Of a DNA stretch of 33,830 nucleotides, positions 6,009 to 14,238 are shown piece by piece. Location of the stretch: positions 1 through 33,830 of the forward strand of contig JADFMY010000023.1 of the NCBI GenBank assembly GCA_022563685.1, given 5' to 3'. Source of the DNA: Pseudomonadota bacterium (GTDB lineage Bacteria > Pseudomonadota > Gammaproteobacteria > GCA-001735895). The notes below the pieces were generated by a model that saw only the letters and a list, made by a program, of their open reading frames with translations, did no database searches and was not told the origin of the DNA. A program made the translations under genes and the position numbers. Each line of letters begins with the position of its first letter. The stretch's first letter is position 1.

Positions 6009-8231
6009 ATGGCTAAAGCTACCAATACCCAGGAACTGCTTGCAGTAGTCACCGATAAGGTTGACGCGCAGCCCGACACCAAAACAGAAAATCAGGATAA
6101 ACCCGTCGAGCCAGAATTCGATCTCGATTCCCCCGAATTCTTTCTGAATCGAGAGTTAACCTGGCTGGAATTTAATCGTCGGGTATTGCACGAAGCACAG
6201 GATGAACGGACACCGTTGTTAGAGCGGTTCAAGTTCGTGGGCATAGTCAGCTCAAACCTCGACGAATTTTTTATGAAACGGATTGGCGGCCTGAAGCAAC
6301 AGGTGGGCGCCGGTGTCATGGACTTGACCGTGGACGGACGCAGACCAGCGGAACAAATAGAAGAATCCTGCCAGAAGGTACGAGAGATCGAAGCGCAAAA
6401 GGATAAGCTCGTCCCGCAACTCATTGAATTGCTGGCAAAAGAAGAGATTCAACTCACCACTTACGACGCACTGGACGACAGGGATAAAGAAACCATTCGG
6501 GATTACTACTTCGAGAATATATATCCGCTAGTGACACCGCAAGCAGTTGATTCAGCGCATCCTTTTCCTTTTATCTCCAACCTTTCTCTTAATCTGCTGG
6601 TGAGCTTGCGTCACCGTGATGGTGAAGAGGAACTTCGAGCACGGGTGAAAGTACCCACTGGTCCGGGCATTCCGCGCTTCCTGCAAGTACCGGGGTCGAA
6701 CAGGTTCGTACCGCTGGAAAATGTGATGTCTAATAACCTCGATCTGTTGTTTCCGAAAATGCAAATCGATGCATGTGAATTGTTTCATGTGACGCGCAAC
6801 GCAAATACCGCCCGTGCCGAAGATAGTGCCGATGACTTACTGGCCATAATTGAGTCCGAAGTACGCCATCGAAAGTTTGCACAGATTGTCCGTGTGGTTG
6901 TTCAGCACGATATGGATTCATTCCGTAGAGGCATGCTGGCCGCCGAGTTAGGCCTGGAAGATGCCGATGTGTTCGAGACCAGGGGTCTGATGGCGACCCG
7001 CGATCTAGTCGGTTTCAGCGAGCTGGAATTTCCTGCTTTGCACGATCCGCCTCATCACCCTATCGACCATCCCAAGCTGGTACATATGCCCAATATTTTT
7101 CACGCGGTGCGGGACAATGGCTCGATTCTGCTGCAACACCCATATGAATCATTTAGCACCTCAGTAGAGCGGTTTCTCAGAGAAGCCAGTGAGGACCCGA
7201 AGGTACGCGCTATAAAAATGACGCTTTACCGGACTTCGGGCGATACTAAAGTGGTCGATTATCTGATCGATGCGGCGCAAAATGGTAAGCAGGTAGCCGT
7301 GGTGGTAGAACTGAAAGCGCGGTTTGATGAGGCCGCTAATATTCGTTGGTCAAGTCGGATGGAAGAAGCCGGTATTCATGTTACCTATGGCGTGATGGAT
7401 CTTAAGACTCATTGCAAGGTTATACTCGTAGTGCGCAACGACTACGACGGACTACGCCGATATGGTCATATCGGTACCGGAAATTACCACGCCGGAAACG
7501 CACGCGTGTATACCGATCTGGGACTGCTGACATGCGACCAAATCATTGGCCAGGACTTGACCGAGTTATTTAATTACCTGACTACGGGGTACACGCCAAA
7601 GCGAGATTACCGCAAGATTCTGCCTGCGCCCAAGCTGTTGAAGCGATCGTTGCTTGCCAAAATTCAGCGCGAGATCGATCAACATAGCAAAGAATCTCCC
7701 GGTTTAATCCAGTTCAAGATCAACGCACTCGAAGACGAAGATATCACCAAAGCGCTTTATCGGGCGTCTCAGGCGGGCGTGAAAATTGATCTGGTCGTGC
7801 GTGACACCTGTCGCCTGCGCCCCGGCATTCCGAAACTATCCGATAACATACGGGTCATCAGTGTGATCGGCCGATTCCTGGAACACAGTCGTATCTATTA
7901 TTTCAAAAACCAGGGTAACCCCGAGTACTACATCGGGTCCGCCGACGCAATGAAACGCAATCTGGAGAACCGGGTTGAAGTTCTGGTTCCCGTGGAAGAC
8001 TCTGATCTACAGGCCGGGCTTCGAGCCATTCTCGACACCCTTCTATCGGACTCGCACGGTGCGTGGCAAATGAATGCCGACGGCTCCTATGTGCGACTGG
8101 AAGGAAAAGACTCGACGGTAACGAGCAGCCAACAGGCATTGATACAACAGGCAGCCGATCGTTTACGCGAAGCTACCCGGCTCAAACGACGTAAACCTCA
8201 GGGTGCGCGGCGAAGAAATATTCGTCACTAA
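6009..8231 (+). CDS. ppk1: Polyphosphate kinase 1
   Basis: PPK1 is the membrane-associated enzyme that makes polyphosphate from ATP. At 740 residues it is longer than E. coli Ppk (about 690) because of a poorly conserved N-terminal extension of some 38 residues before FFLNRELTWLEFNRRVL. The catalytic phospholipase-D-like domains are intact. The autophosphorylated histidine is H494 in GTGNYHAGNARVYTDLGL, and the second conserved histidine is H626 in FLEHSRIYYF. The C-terminus is basic (LKRRKPQGARRR). Encoding it directly after ppk2 couples polyphosphate synthesis and reuse. E. coli pairs ppk with ppx instead. Confidence 0.95.
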   Translation: MAKATNTQELLAVVTDKVDAQPDTKTENQDKPVEPEFDLDSPEFFLNRELTWLEFNRRVLHEAQDERTPLLERFKFVGIVSSNLDEFFMKRIGGLKQQVGAGVMDLTVDGRRPAEQIEESCQKVREIEAQKDKLVPQLIELLAKEEIQLTTYDALDDRDKETIRDYYFENIYPLVTPQAVDSAHPFPFISNLSLNLLVSLRHRDGEEELRARVKVPTGPGIPRFLQVPGSNRFVPLENVMSNNLDLLFPKMQIDACELFHVTRNANTARAEDSADDLLAIIESEVRHRKFAQIVRVVVQHDMDSFRRGMLAAELGLEDADVFETRGLMATRDLVGFSELEFPALHDPPHHPIDHPKLVHMPNIFHAVRDNGSILLQHPYESFSTSVERFLREASEDPKVRAIKMTLYRTSGDTKVVDYLIDAAQNGKQVAVVVELKARFDEAANIRWSSRMEEAGIHVTYGVMDLKTHCKVILVVRNDYDGLRRYGHIGTGNYHAGNARVYTDLGLLTCDQIIGQDLTELFNYLTTGYTPKRDYRKILPAPKLLKRSLLAKIQREIDQHSKESPGLIQFKINALEDEDITKALYRASQAGVKIDLVVRDTCRLRPGIPKLSDNIRVISVIGRFLEHSRIYYFKNQGNPEYYIGSADAMKRNLENRVEVLVPVEDSDLQAGLRAILDTLLSDSHGAWQMNADGSYVRLEGKDSTVTSSQQALIQQAADRLREATRLKRRKPQGARRRNIRH

Positions 8232-8346
8232 TCGGGGTAAAGCACTCTCACTGATCCGAATAAATAAAGCGTTTATCGTATCCTAATTGCTTTGACATGT
8301 ATTTGCCGTACCAATAACATAATCCGAATTTTTCAGGGGACCAGAC

Positions 8347-9339
8347 ATGCCTGACCATTTCCAGGGCTACCAGATCAACAAAACCGATGCAGGACAGACT
8401 TGCGAGCTGAAGCAACTCAGCGACGACGACCTGATGGAAGGCGACGTAACGATTCAGGTCGAATACTCAAGCTTGAATTACAAGGATGGCCTGGCCCTGA
8501 CCGGAAAGTCCTCGGTAGTACGAAAATTTCCCCTCACGCCTGGCGTCGATTTTTCCGGAACTGTCATCAGCTCAGAGCATAGCGGCTTCAAAGCAGGGGA
8601 TCGGGTCGTCCTGAATGGTTTCGGCGTGGGTGAAGTGCATTCCGGCGGTTATGCGCAAAAAGCGCGTGTTAAGGGTGACTGGCTGGTACATCTACCCGAC
8701 GGGATCGATTCGCGCCAGGCGATGGCGATAGGTACCGCAGGTTTTACGGCGATGCTATGCGTGACAGTGCTCGAAAACCATGGCATCCAGCCTGAAAGTG
8801 GTGACCTGCTGGTCACAGGTGCATCTGGTGGTGTGGGCAGCGTGGCGGTTGCGATATTGAATAAACTAGGGTTTCGCGTCGTGGCTATTACGGGGCGCAT
8901 GGAAGAAAAGGATTATTTGCAAGGCCTCGGGGCTGCCGATGTGCTCGATCGTAAGGATTTTTCCGCAAAGGCCAGACCCCTGTACAAGGAGCTGTGGGCA
9001 GGCGCGGTGGATGTAGCCGGCGGCAATACACTCGCGAACGTCTTGAGCCAGATTAAATATGGCGGTGCAGTTGCAGCCTGTGGGCTGGCCGAATCGATAG
9101 ATTTACCTGCCTCTGTGGCGCCATTTATTCTACGCGGGGTGACTTTATATGGTATCGATTCAGTGATGGCACCGTTGGAGAAACGCGATGCAGCCTGGAA
9201 ACGGCTGGCACAGGACCTCGACATGAACCTGCTGGAAGATCTTTCGTTTGATCTGGATTTTAACGACTTACCCAGGGCTGCGGAGGACATACTCGCAGGC
9301 AAGATCCGGGGCCGTGCGATAGTCAAGATACCCGCCTGA
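8347..9339 (+). CDS. acuI: Acrylyl-CoA reductase, AcuI/YhdH family
   Basis: This is a zinc-independent MDR-superfamily oxidoreductase that reduces acrylyl-CoA to propionyl-CoA with NADPH. It detoxifies acrylate and serves as a step in DMSP or 3-hydroxypropionate breakdown. The 330-residue length is exact for the family. The N-terminal catalytic domain carries SLNYKDGLALTG and PGVDFSGTV. The Rossmann fold begins with VTGASGGVGSVAVA at about residues 156-169, and the C-terminus (AAEDILAGKIRGRAIVKI) is typical. AGGGGACC precedes the ATG. AcuI homologues are widespread, so the gene alone does not prove DMSP use. The DmdA-like gene 10 kb away makes it more likely. Confidence 0.88.
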   Translation: MPDHFQGYQINKTDAGQTCELKQLSDDDLMEGDVTIQVEYSSLNYKDGLALTGKSSVVRKFPLTPGVDFSGTVISSEHSGFKAGDRVVLNGFGVGEVHSGGYAQKARVKGDWLVHLPDGIDSRQAMAIGTAGFTAMLCVTVLENHGIQPESGDLLVTGASGGVGSVAVAILNKLGFRVVAITGRMEEKDYLQGLGAADVLDRKDFSAKARPLYKELWAGAVDVAGGNTLANVLSQIKYGGAVAACGLAESIDLPASVAPFILRGVTLYGIDSVMAPLEKRDAAWKRLAQDLDMNLLEDLSFDLDFNDLPRAAEDILAGKIRGRAIVKIPA

Positions 9340-9397
9340 TTTCACGACAAATGACTTAATTGTACAATAATTGTGCCGATAGTCCTTCGAGTAATCT

Positions 9398-10300
9398 ATG
9401 GAGCGTAATTATACCTTCGGCGTATCGCTGGTTATCACCGGGGGCGTATTCCTGAGTCTGTCTGGCATATTCCTGCGCAATATCGAATCGGCAACGGGAT
9501 GGCAGATTCTGTTTTATCGTGGCCTGTCTTTTTCGGTGATGCTTTTTCTGATTCTGCTGGTCAAATATCGCGGCGAAACCCTTGCCGCGTTTAGGGCGAT
9601 AGGCAAACCTGGATTATGGGCTGCGGTGATACTAGGGCTAGGCTCGCTTTGCTACATATTCGCCATACTGATGACAACCGTCGCCAACGCCTTGTTCATC
9701 ATTGGCGCATCGCCGCTGGCCGCTGCGTTTGTAGGGTGGCTATTCCTGCGCGAAAAGACTTCGAAATTTGGTATCGCGGCAATGCTGGTTTCGTTGATCG
9801 GCATCGGCTTCATGTTTGCCGATGGTTTAATCGAAGGTCGATGGCAGGGCAATGTTGCCGCATTAGGGGTAGTGGTATCGTTTGTCATTTTTTTACTGAT
9901 CGTGCGAAATCGGCGACACATCGATATGTTACCGGCTACCTGCCTGAGCGGTCTGGTAATGGGCGGTGTTGCTTGGATTTTCGCCGGTAATCTGATCGTG
10001 TCGAATCACGACCTGGTGATTGCCCTGTCGATGGGTTGTATTCAGTTTGGCGTCGGTTTTATATGCTTTACCGTTGCGACCAGATATATTATGGCTTCCG
10101 AAGTGGCGCTATTTGCGCTGACCGAATCGCTACTGGGTCCTATCTGGGTGTGGATTGGCGTTGGTGAACAGCCGAGCCTGCTCACCCTGGTTGGCAGTGG
10201 CATCGTACTGGTATGTGTCAGTTCCTATTGTATTGTCGGTATCCGGCAGGAGCGACGCAGAATCAGGCTTGAATCGGTCAAAGTTCAGCCCGGAGGTTAG
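9398..10300 (+). CDS. EamA/DMT-family membrane transporter
   Basis: This is a 300-residue integral membrane protein with about ten hydrophobic helices in two similar halves, the architecture of the drug/metabolite transporter (RhaT/YdcZ-like EamA) superfamily. Each half carries the characteristic GxxP-like and R-x-E/ASE-V motifs (for example YIMASEVALFALTESLLGPIWVWI near residues 228-251). The substrate cannot be read from sequence; relatives export amino acids, purines or other metabolites. It starts 58 bp after acuI on the same strand and converges on ppnN with a 20-bp gap. The C-terminus is short, basic and cytosolic (RQERRRIRLESVKV). Confidence 0.85.
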   Translation: MERNYTFGVSLVITGGVFLSLSGIFLRNIESATGWQILFYRGLSFSVMLFLILLVKYRGETLAAFRAIGKPGLWAAVILGLGSLCYIFAILMTTVANALFIIGASPLAAAFVGWLFLREKTSKFGIAAMLVSLIGIGFMFADGLIEGRWQGNVAALGVVVSFVIFLLIVRNRRHIDMLPATCLSGLVMGGVAWIFAGNLIVSNHDLVIALSMGCIQFGVGFICFTVATRYIMASEVALFALTESLLGPIWVWIGVGEQPSLLTLVGSGIVLVCVSSYCIVGIRQERRRIRLESVKVQPGG

Positions 10301-10320
10301 TTTGCCTGGGGAGTCCCTGA

Positions 10321-11697
10321 TCAATCATTGATGAGACGATAACAGGGTGCGTATCTTGTGCCGGGCGCCTTCATTCTTTTCTGCTGCACAAATGCTCCGA
10401 GTAGTTCATTGATCGAGCCCATAATTTTTGCTTCTCCTTTAATTTCGTAAGGGCCGTATTGTTCGACCAGGCGAATACCCTGATCCTTGACATTGCCCGC
10501 GACAATAGATGAAAAGGCTCGCCGCAAGTTTGCAGCTAACTGGTGGCGCGGCAAACTACTGTCGAGTCGGAGCTGCGCCACATTTTCGTGGGTAGGATTG
10601 AATGGTTGCTGGAACTCGGAGTCAATTTTCAGCATCCAGTTATAGTAGTAGGCGTCGTTGTTTTGGCGTCTGAAGTTGCGTACGGTTTCAATTCCTGCAC
10701 CTATTTCGCGCGCGGCCCTGTCGGGTTCACCGATAATGATTTGGTAAAGCTTCTGGGTTTCCCGACCCAGGGTCAATTGAATGAACCGATCGATTTGATC
10801 GAAATAATTCCTGGAGCATTCGGGGCCCGTCAATATAAGTGGAAACGGGATGCCGCTGTTGGCCGGGTTGAGTAACACGCCGAGGAAAAAAAGAATTTCT
10901 TCGGTAGTACCAACCCCCCCGGGGAATACGATAATACCGTGTCCGGTCCGCACAAATCCCTCCAGGCGTTTTTCAATATCGGGCATGATCACCAGTTCGT
11001 TAACAATCGGATTGGGTGACTCAGCGGCAATGATTCCAGGTTCGGTTATGCCGATATATCGACCATTGTATATACGTTGTTTGGCGTGGCCGATGGTGGC
11101 GCCTTTCATCGGTCCCTTCATGGCGCCAGGCCCACATCCCGTACAAATATCCAGACCACGCAAACCCAGTTGGTAACCGACTTCCTTGGTGTAGTCATAC
11201 TCTTTACGGCTAATCGAGTGACCGCCCCAACAGACGACCAGATTGGGTTCGGTCTCCGGTAACAGGACCTTGGCGTTTCGGAGAATATGAAATACTGCAT
11301 TGGTAATACCGTCAGAGCTATTTAGGTCGAAATTCTGATTGGTATCAATCTGGTTTCTAATAAATACGACGTCGCGCAATACTGAAAATAACTGTTCCTG
11401 AATGCCTGTAATTACCTGACCATCGACATAAGCGCTGGTTGGCGCATTTTCGAATTCGAGCTTAATGCCCCGCTCCTGTGGTACGACCCGAATATTAAAA
11501 TCCTGGTATTGTTCGAGTACCTTTTTACTGTCATCGAGGGTACTGCCGACGTTTAGTACAGCGAGAGAGCAACGCCGAAAGATATCGTAGCTGCCATCGT
11601 GTTCGCTACTTTGTTTGAGTTCGTTGACCTCGACTTGAGACAGAATTTCCATCTGTCCATGGGGCGTAATGCGGGTTGTTTCCGTGTTATTATTCAT
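10321..11697 (-). CDS. ppnN: Pyrimidine/purine nucleotide 5'-monophosphate nucleosidase
   Basis: This protein resembles E. coli PpnN (YgdH), a cytosolic enzyme that hydrolyses the N-glycosidic bond of nucleoside monophosphates and responds to (p)ppGpp. The 458 residues are within a few of the E. coli length. There is an N-terminal family-specific domain (residues about 1-130), a central LOG/lysine-decarboxylase-like Rossmann domain with the PGGVGTTEE motif at about 257-268, and a C-terminal domain ending RYAPCYRLIND. Its gene is divergent from the unknown gene at 11781. Older databases label such proteins lysine decarboxylase, which is not correct for this family. Confidence 0.9.
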   Translation of the reverse strand: MNNNTETTRITPHGQMEILSQVEVNELKQSSEHDGSYDIFRRCSLAVLNVGSTLDDSKKVLEQYQDFNIRVVPQERGIKLEFENAPTSAYVDGQVITGIQEQLFSVLRDVVFIRNQIDTNQNFDLNSSDGITNAVFHILRNAKVLLPETEPNLVVCWGGHSISRKEYDYTKEVGYQLGLRGLDICTGCGPGAMKGPMKGATIGHAKQRIYNGRYIGITEPGIIAAESPNPIVNELVIMPDIEKRLEGFVRTGHGIIVFPGGVGTTEEILFFLGVLLNPANSGIPFPLILTGPECSRNYFDQIDRFIQLTLGRETQKLYQIIIGEPDRAAREIGAGIETVRNFRRQNNDAYYYNWMLKIDSEFQQPFNPTHENVAQLRLDSSLPRHQLAANLRRAFSSIVAGNVKDQGIRLVEQYGPYEIKGEAKIMGSINELLGAFVQQKRMKAPGTRYAPCYRLIND

Positions 11698-11780
11698 AAT
11701 AGAATTTTACTTGATCGGGTAATGCTTTAACCCAGTGCTGATGAAAGTATAGTGCAGGTATTACACAGGGGTATCATGAC

Positions 11781-12392
11781 ATGAGTGACGAATTATTCGA
11801 AGTGGCTTTTTCAGGGCAGATAGTCGACGGTACGAATCCAGAGGAAGTGAAGACCAGGATCCGTAAAATGTTCAAAGCGGATGATGCCAAAATAGCGACG
11901 TTATTTTCCGGAAATCGGGTCATTATCAAAAAGAATATCGACCAGTTAACGGCGACTAAATACAAGGCCGCACTTTTTCAAGCTGGTGCTGTATGTGAAA
12001 TTATTTCAATGTCTGCCGGGGGTGCTGCTGCCAGTCCCGCACCAGCACAACAAGCGGGGGAGGTACCAGCTTCACCATCGGCACAAAAATCAGAGCCAGC
12101 TCCCGCCCCGACAGAAACCCCCGACGTCTCCATTGAAACCGGTGACTGGGGCGAAGTAGAGCCACCGCCACAGGTTGATCCACTCGGTATTACTGGCGAT
12201 CAGATCGAAGATCTGGATGCGACAGTCGCACCTGTGGGTAGCGCGGTACTGGATAAAATCGAGGAAATGCCCGAACCACAGTTCGACCTGTCGGAATTCG
12301 ATATCGCACCTGTGGGTAGTGATCTCGGCAGCGCCAAAAAAGAGCCCGACCCGCCGCCGCCGGATACCACCGGCATCACCATGGCCGACTAG
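11781..12392 (+). CDS. Unknown acidic, Pro/Ala-rich protein with conserved N-terminal domain
   Basis: I do not recognise a characterised family. Residues 5-77 form a compact alpha/beta-looking domain (LFEVAFSGQIVDGTNPEEVKTR, then KMFKADDAKIATLFSGNRVIIKKNID, then ATKYKAALFQAGAVCEI). Similar N-termini occur in uncharacterised gammaproteobacterial proteins. From about residue 80 the chain becomes a low-complexity Ala/Pro/Glu linker. Two short repeats then appear, ATVAPVGSAVL and FDIAPVGSDLG, in an acidic tail ending PPPPDTTGITMAD. There is no signal peptide or membrane helix. The gene lies alone between divergent ppnN and nudC. A role as a scaffold or binding protein is only a guess. Confidence 0.65.
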   Translation: MSDELFEVAFSGQIVDGTNPEEVKTRIRKMFKADDAKIATLFSGNRVIIKKNIDQLTATKYKAALFQAGAVCEIISMSAGGAAASPAPAQQAGEVPASPSAQKSEPAPAPTETPDVSIETGDWGEVEPPPQVDPLGITGDQIEDLDATVAPVGSAVLDKIEEMPEPQFDLSEFDIAPVGSDLGSAKKEPDPPPPDTTGITMAD

Positions 12393-12553
12393 CTGAAAAA
12401 ACTTCAGGCGGCGCGGGAACAACTTCGTTGGCCCGAAGATCGAACAAGCAATAGCTTCTGCATTACTTGCATACATCACATCCAGGTGAATAAGGGAATG
12501 ATGCCCGTAGTAACTGCGTCCCCTTCACACAATATACGTGCCAGGACCAATCT

Positions 12554-13528
12554 TTGAATAATCAAGCTTCAATACATTACGGCGGGCTGGAACTCAAGCG
12601 TGAAAGCGAGGCTCGAAAAGACCCGGAATGGATTCAACAACAATGGGATCGATCCGAATGTCGCGTGCTGTTGTTGCACAAGGATCGGAATTTGATGCAT
12701 TGGCAACGAGAGCACGATTCTTCTCCAGTTGCTGTTAGTCAGCTGCGTGCAGAGATCGATAATCTGCTCGAACCAGCGCATGAAATCGTCTTCCTCGGCC
12801 TCGAAAATGAGTCGCCACTATTTGCAGCAGATGTAACCCATAGTAACGCTGAGCAATTCGATATCCTTGTCGGGGCGTACGAGTTTATCGATTTGCGCGA
12901 AGCAGGGTGGTTGTTGAGCGCACAGGAAGCAGCATTACTGGCTTACGCCAGGGGGTTGTTGTACTGGCATCGACACAGTGGATATTGCAGCACCTGCGGC
13001 AGCCCGACGCAAAGCCGCCATGGTGGACACTTGCGCCTGTGCAGCAACGAACAATGCGAGCGCATGATCTTCCCGCGTACCGACCCGGCGGTAATCATGT
13101 TGGTAGAGCATCGTCCAGCCTCGGGCCCGGCAAAATGCCTGCTCGCACGTAATGCACGTTTCGGGGCGCGCATGATGTCAACCCTGGCAGGATTTGTCGA
13201 TCCTTCCGAAAGTCTCGAAGACACAGTCATTCGGGAGGTCTACGAAGAAACCGGAATCCGAGTTGACCAGGTGAGTTACCAGGCCTCTCAGCCCTGGCCG
13301 TTTCCATCGTCCATCATGCTGGGCTTTCGAGCACGAGCGATCGATACCGATATCCGGATCGATGGGGACGAAATTAAAGAAGCGCAGTGGTTTAGCGCCA
13401 ATGAATTAAAAGAGTTTGGTGAATGGGGAGATGACCAAGACGGCTACTGTCTGCCGAGAAGGGATTCAATCGCACGCTTTTTGATCGAATCCTGGATCGT
13501 CGATACAACGAATTATGGTGACAGTTAA
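12554..13528 (+). CDS. nudC: NAD(+) diphosphatase / NADH pyrophosphatase
   Basis: NudC cleaves NAD(H) to NMN(H) and AMP and removes NAD caps from RNA. The 324 residues show an N-terminal domain, a zinc ribbon (C145, C148, C163, C168), the Nudix box from G213 to I235 with REVYEETGI, and the NudC-specific SQPWPFPSS at 245-253. It starts with TTG; AGGA at 12543-12546 is correctly spaced and no upstream ATG is in frame. It is longer than the E. coli enzyme (257) mainly through the N-terminal domain, as in many proteobacteria. Its 3' end contains one arm of a perfect inverted repeat shared with the convergent carbonic anhydrase gene. Confidence 0.92.
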   Translation: MNNQASIHYGGLELKRESEARKDPEWIQQQWDRSECRVLLLHKDRNLMHWQREHDSSPVAVSQLRAEIDNLLEPAHEIVFLGLENESPLFAADVTHSNAEQFDILVGAYEFIDLREAGWLLSAQEAALLAYARGLLYWHRHSGYCSTCGSPTQSRHGGHLRLCSNEQCERMIFPRTDPAVIMLVEHRPASGPAKCLLARNARFGARMMSTLAGFVDPSESLEDTVIREVYEETGIRVDQVSYQASQPWPFPSSIMLGFRARAIDTDIRIDGDEIKEAQWFSANELKEFGEWGDDQDGYCLPRRDSIARFLIESWIVDTTNYGDS

Positions 13529-13564
13529 CTTATCTCCGCCCTATTAATTGTGTTAACTGTCACC
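13517..13564. terminator. 13-bp perfect inverted repeat spanning both stop codons
   Basis: GGTGACAGTTAAC at 13517-13529 is repeated in reverse complement at 13552-13564, with a 22-bp spacer. The left arm encodes the last residues and TAA of nudC; the right arm encodes the last codon and TGA of the carbonic anhydrase gene on the other strand. A hairpin could form on both transcripts, so a bidirectional 3'-end or terminator structure is plausible, though there is no U-tract. Confidence 0.55.
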
Positions 13565-14171
13565 TTAAATTAGCATCGCTTGATGTCACACAGGAATCCA
13601 AATCTTTTAGAATCCCATTTTCGATGTTATAGATCCATCCGTGAACGGAGAGCTCAACCCCCTGTTTCCAGGCGTTTTGTACAATAGTCGTGTTACAAAT
13701 ATTGGTTACCTGTTCTTTTACGTTTAGCTCACAGAGTAAATCTAACTTTTCATCCTGTTCCAGTCCTTCAAATTTTTCAGCATTGAAACGAATAACATCC
13801 TTAACATGGCGCAGCCAATTATCGATAAGGCCATGCTCTCGATCGTCCATAGCCGCCTTGATACCGCCGCACCCATAATGACCGCAAATTATAATATGCT
13901 TAACCTTGAGAACCTCGACTGCGAACTGTATGACGGAAAGACAATTTAAGTCTGTATGGACAACGACATTTGCAATGTTGCGATGTACGAATACTTCACC
14001 AGGAGGCAGATTTACTATTTGGTTCGCAGGCACCCGGCTATCTGAACAGCCGATCCACAGATACTCGGGAGCCTGTTGCCTGGATAATCGTGTGAAAAAC
14101 TCCGGGTCTTTTTCCTTGATTGAAGTTGCCCAGGCCAAATTCCTGTCAAAAAGATACTTTAGTGTTTTCAA
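13560..14171 (-). CDS. can: Beta-class carbonic anhydrase
   Basis: This zinc enzyme interconverts CO2 and bicarbonate in the cytosol, supplying bicarbonate for carboxylations. Its 203 residues are close to E. coli Can (220). The zinc ligands C42, H98 and C101 and the catalytic D44-R46 pair are visible in CSDSRVPANQ and ICGHYGCGGI. It converges on nudC with no spare sequence: the stop codon sits inside the shared inverted repeat. No operon partner is evident. Confidence 0.93.
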   Translation of the reverse strand: MKTLKYLFDRNLAWATSIKEKDPEFFTRLSRQQAPEYLWIGCSDSRVPANQIVNLPPGEVFVHRNIANVVVHTDLNCLSVIQFAVEVLKVKHIIICGHYGCGGIKAAMDDREHGLIDNWLRHVKDVIRFNAEKFEGLEQDEKLDLLCELNVKEQVTNICNTTIVQNAWKQGVELSVHGWIYNIENGILKDLDSCVTSSDANLR

Positions 14172-14238
14172 AGCTTAAATTATCCTCATAACTTTCTGTT
14201 TGTATAATAATGGCATCTATTGAACCCTGTGAGTCGCC

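Noticed and set aside
10321-11697. Lysine decarboxylase
   Set aside because: The PGGVGTTEE motif belongs to LOG-type nucleotide nucleosidases; length and both flanking domains match PpnN.
12393-12407. Small palindrome CTGAA-N5-TTCAG just after the unknown acidic gene as a terminator
   Set aside because: The stem is only 5 bp and there is no T-run, so it is too weak to call.
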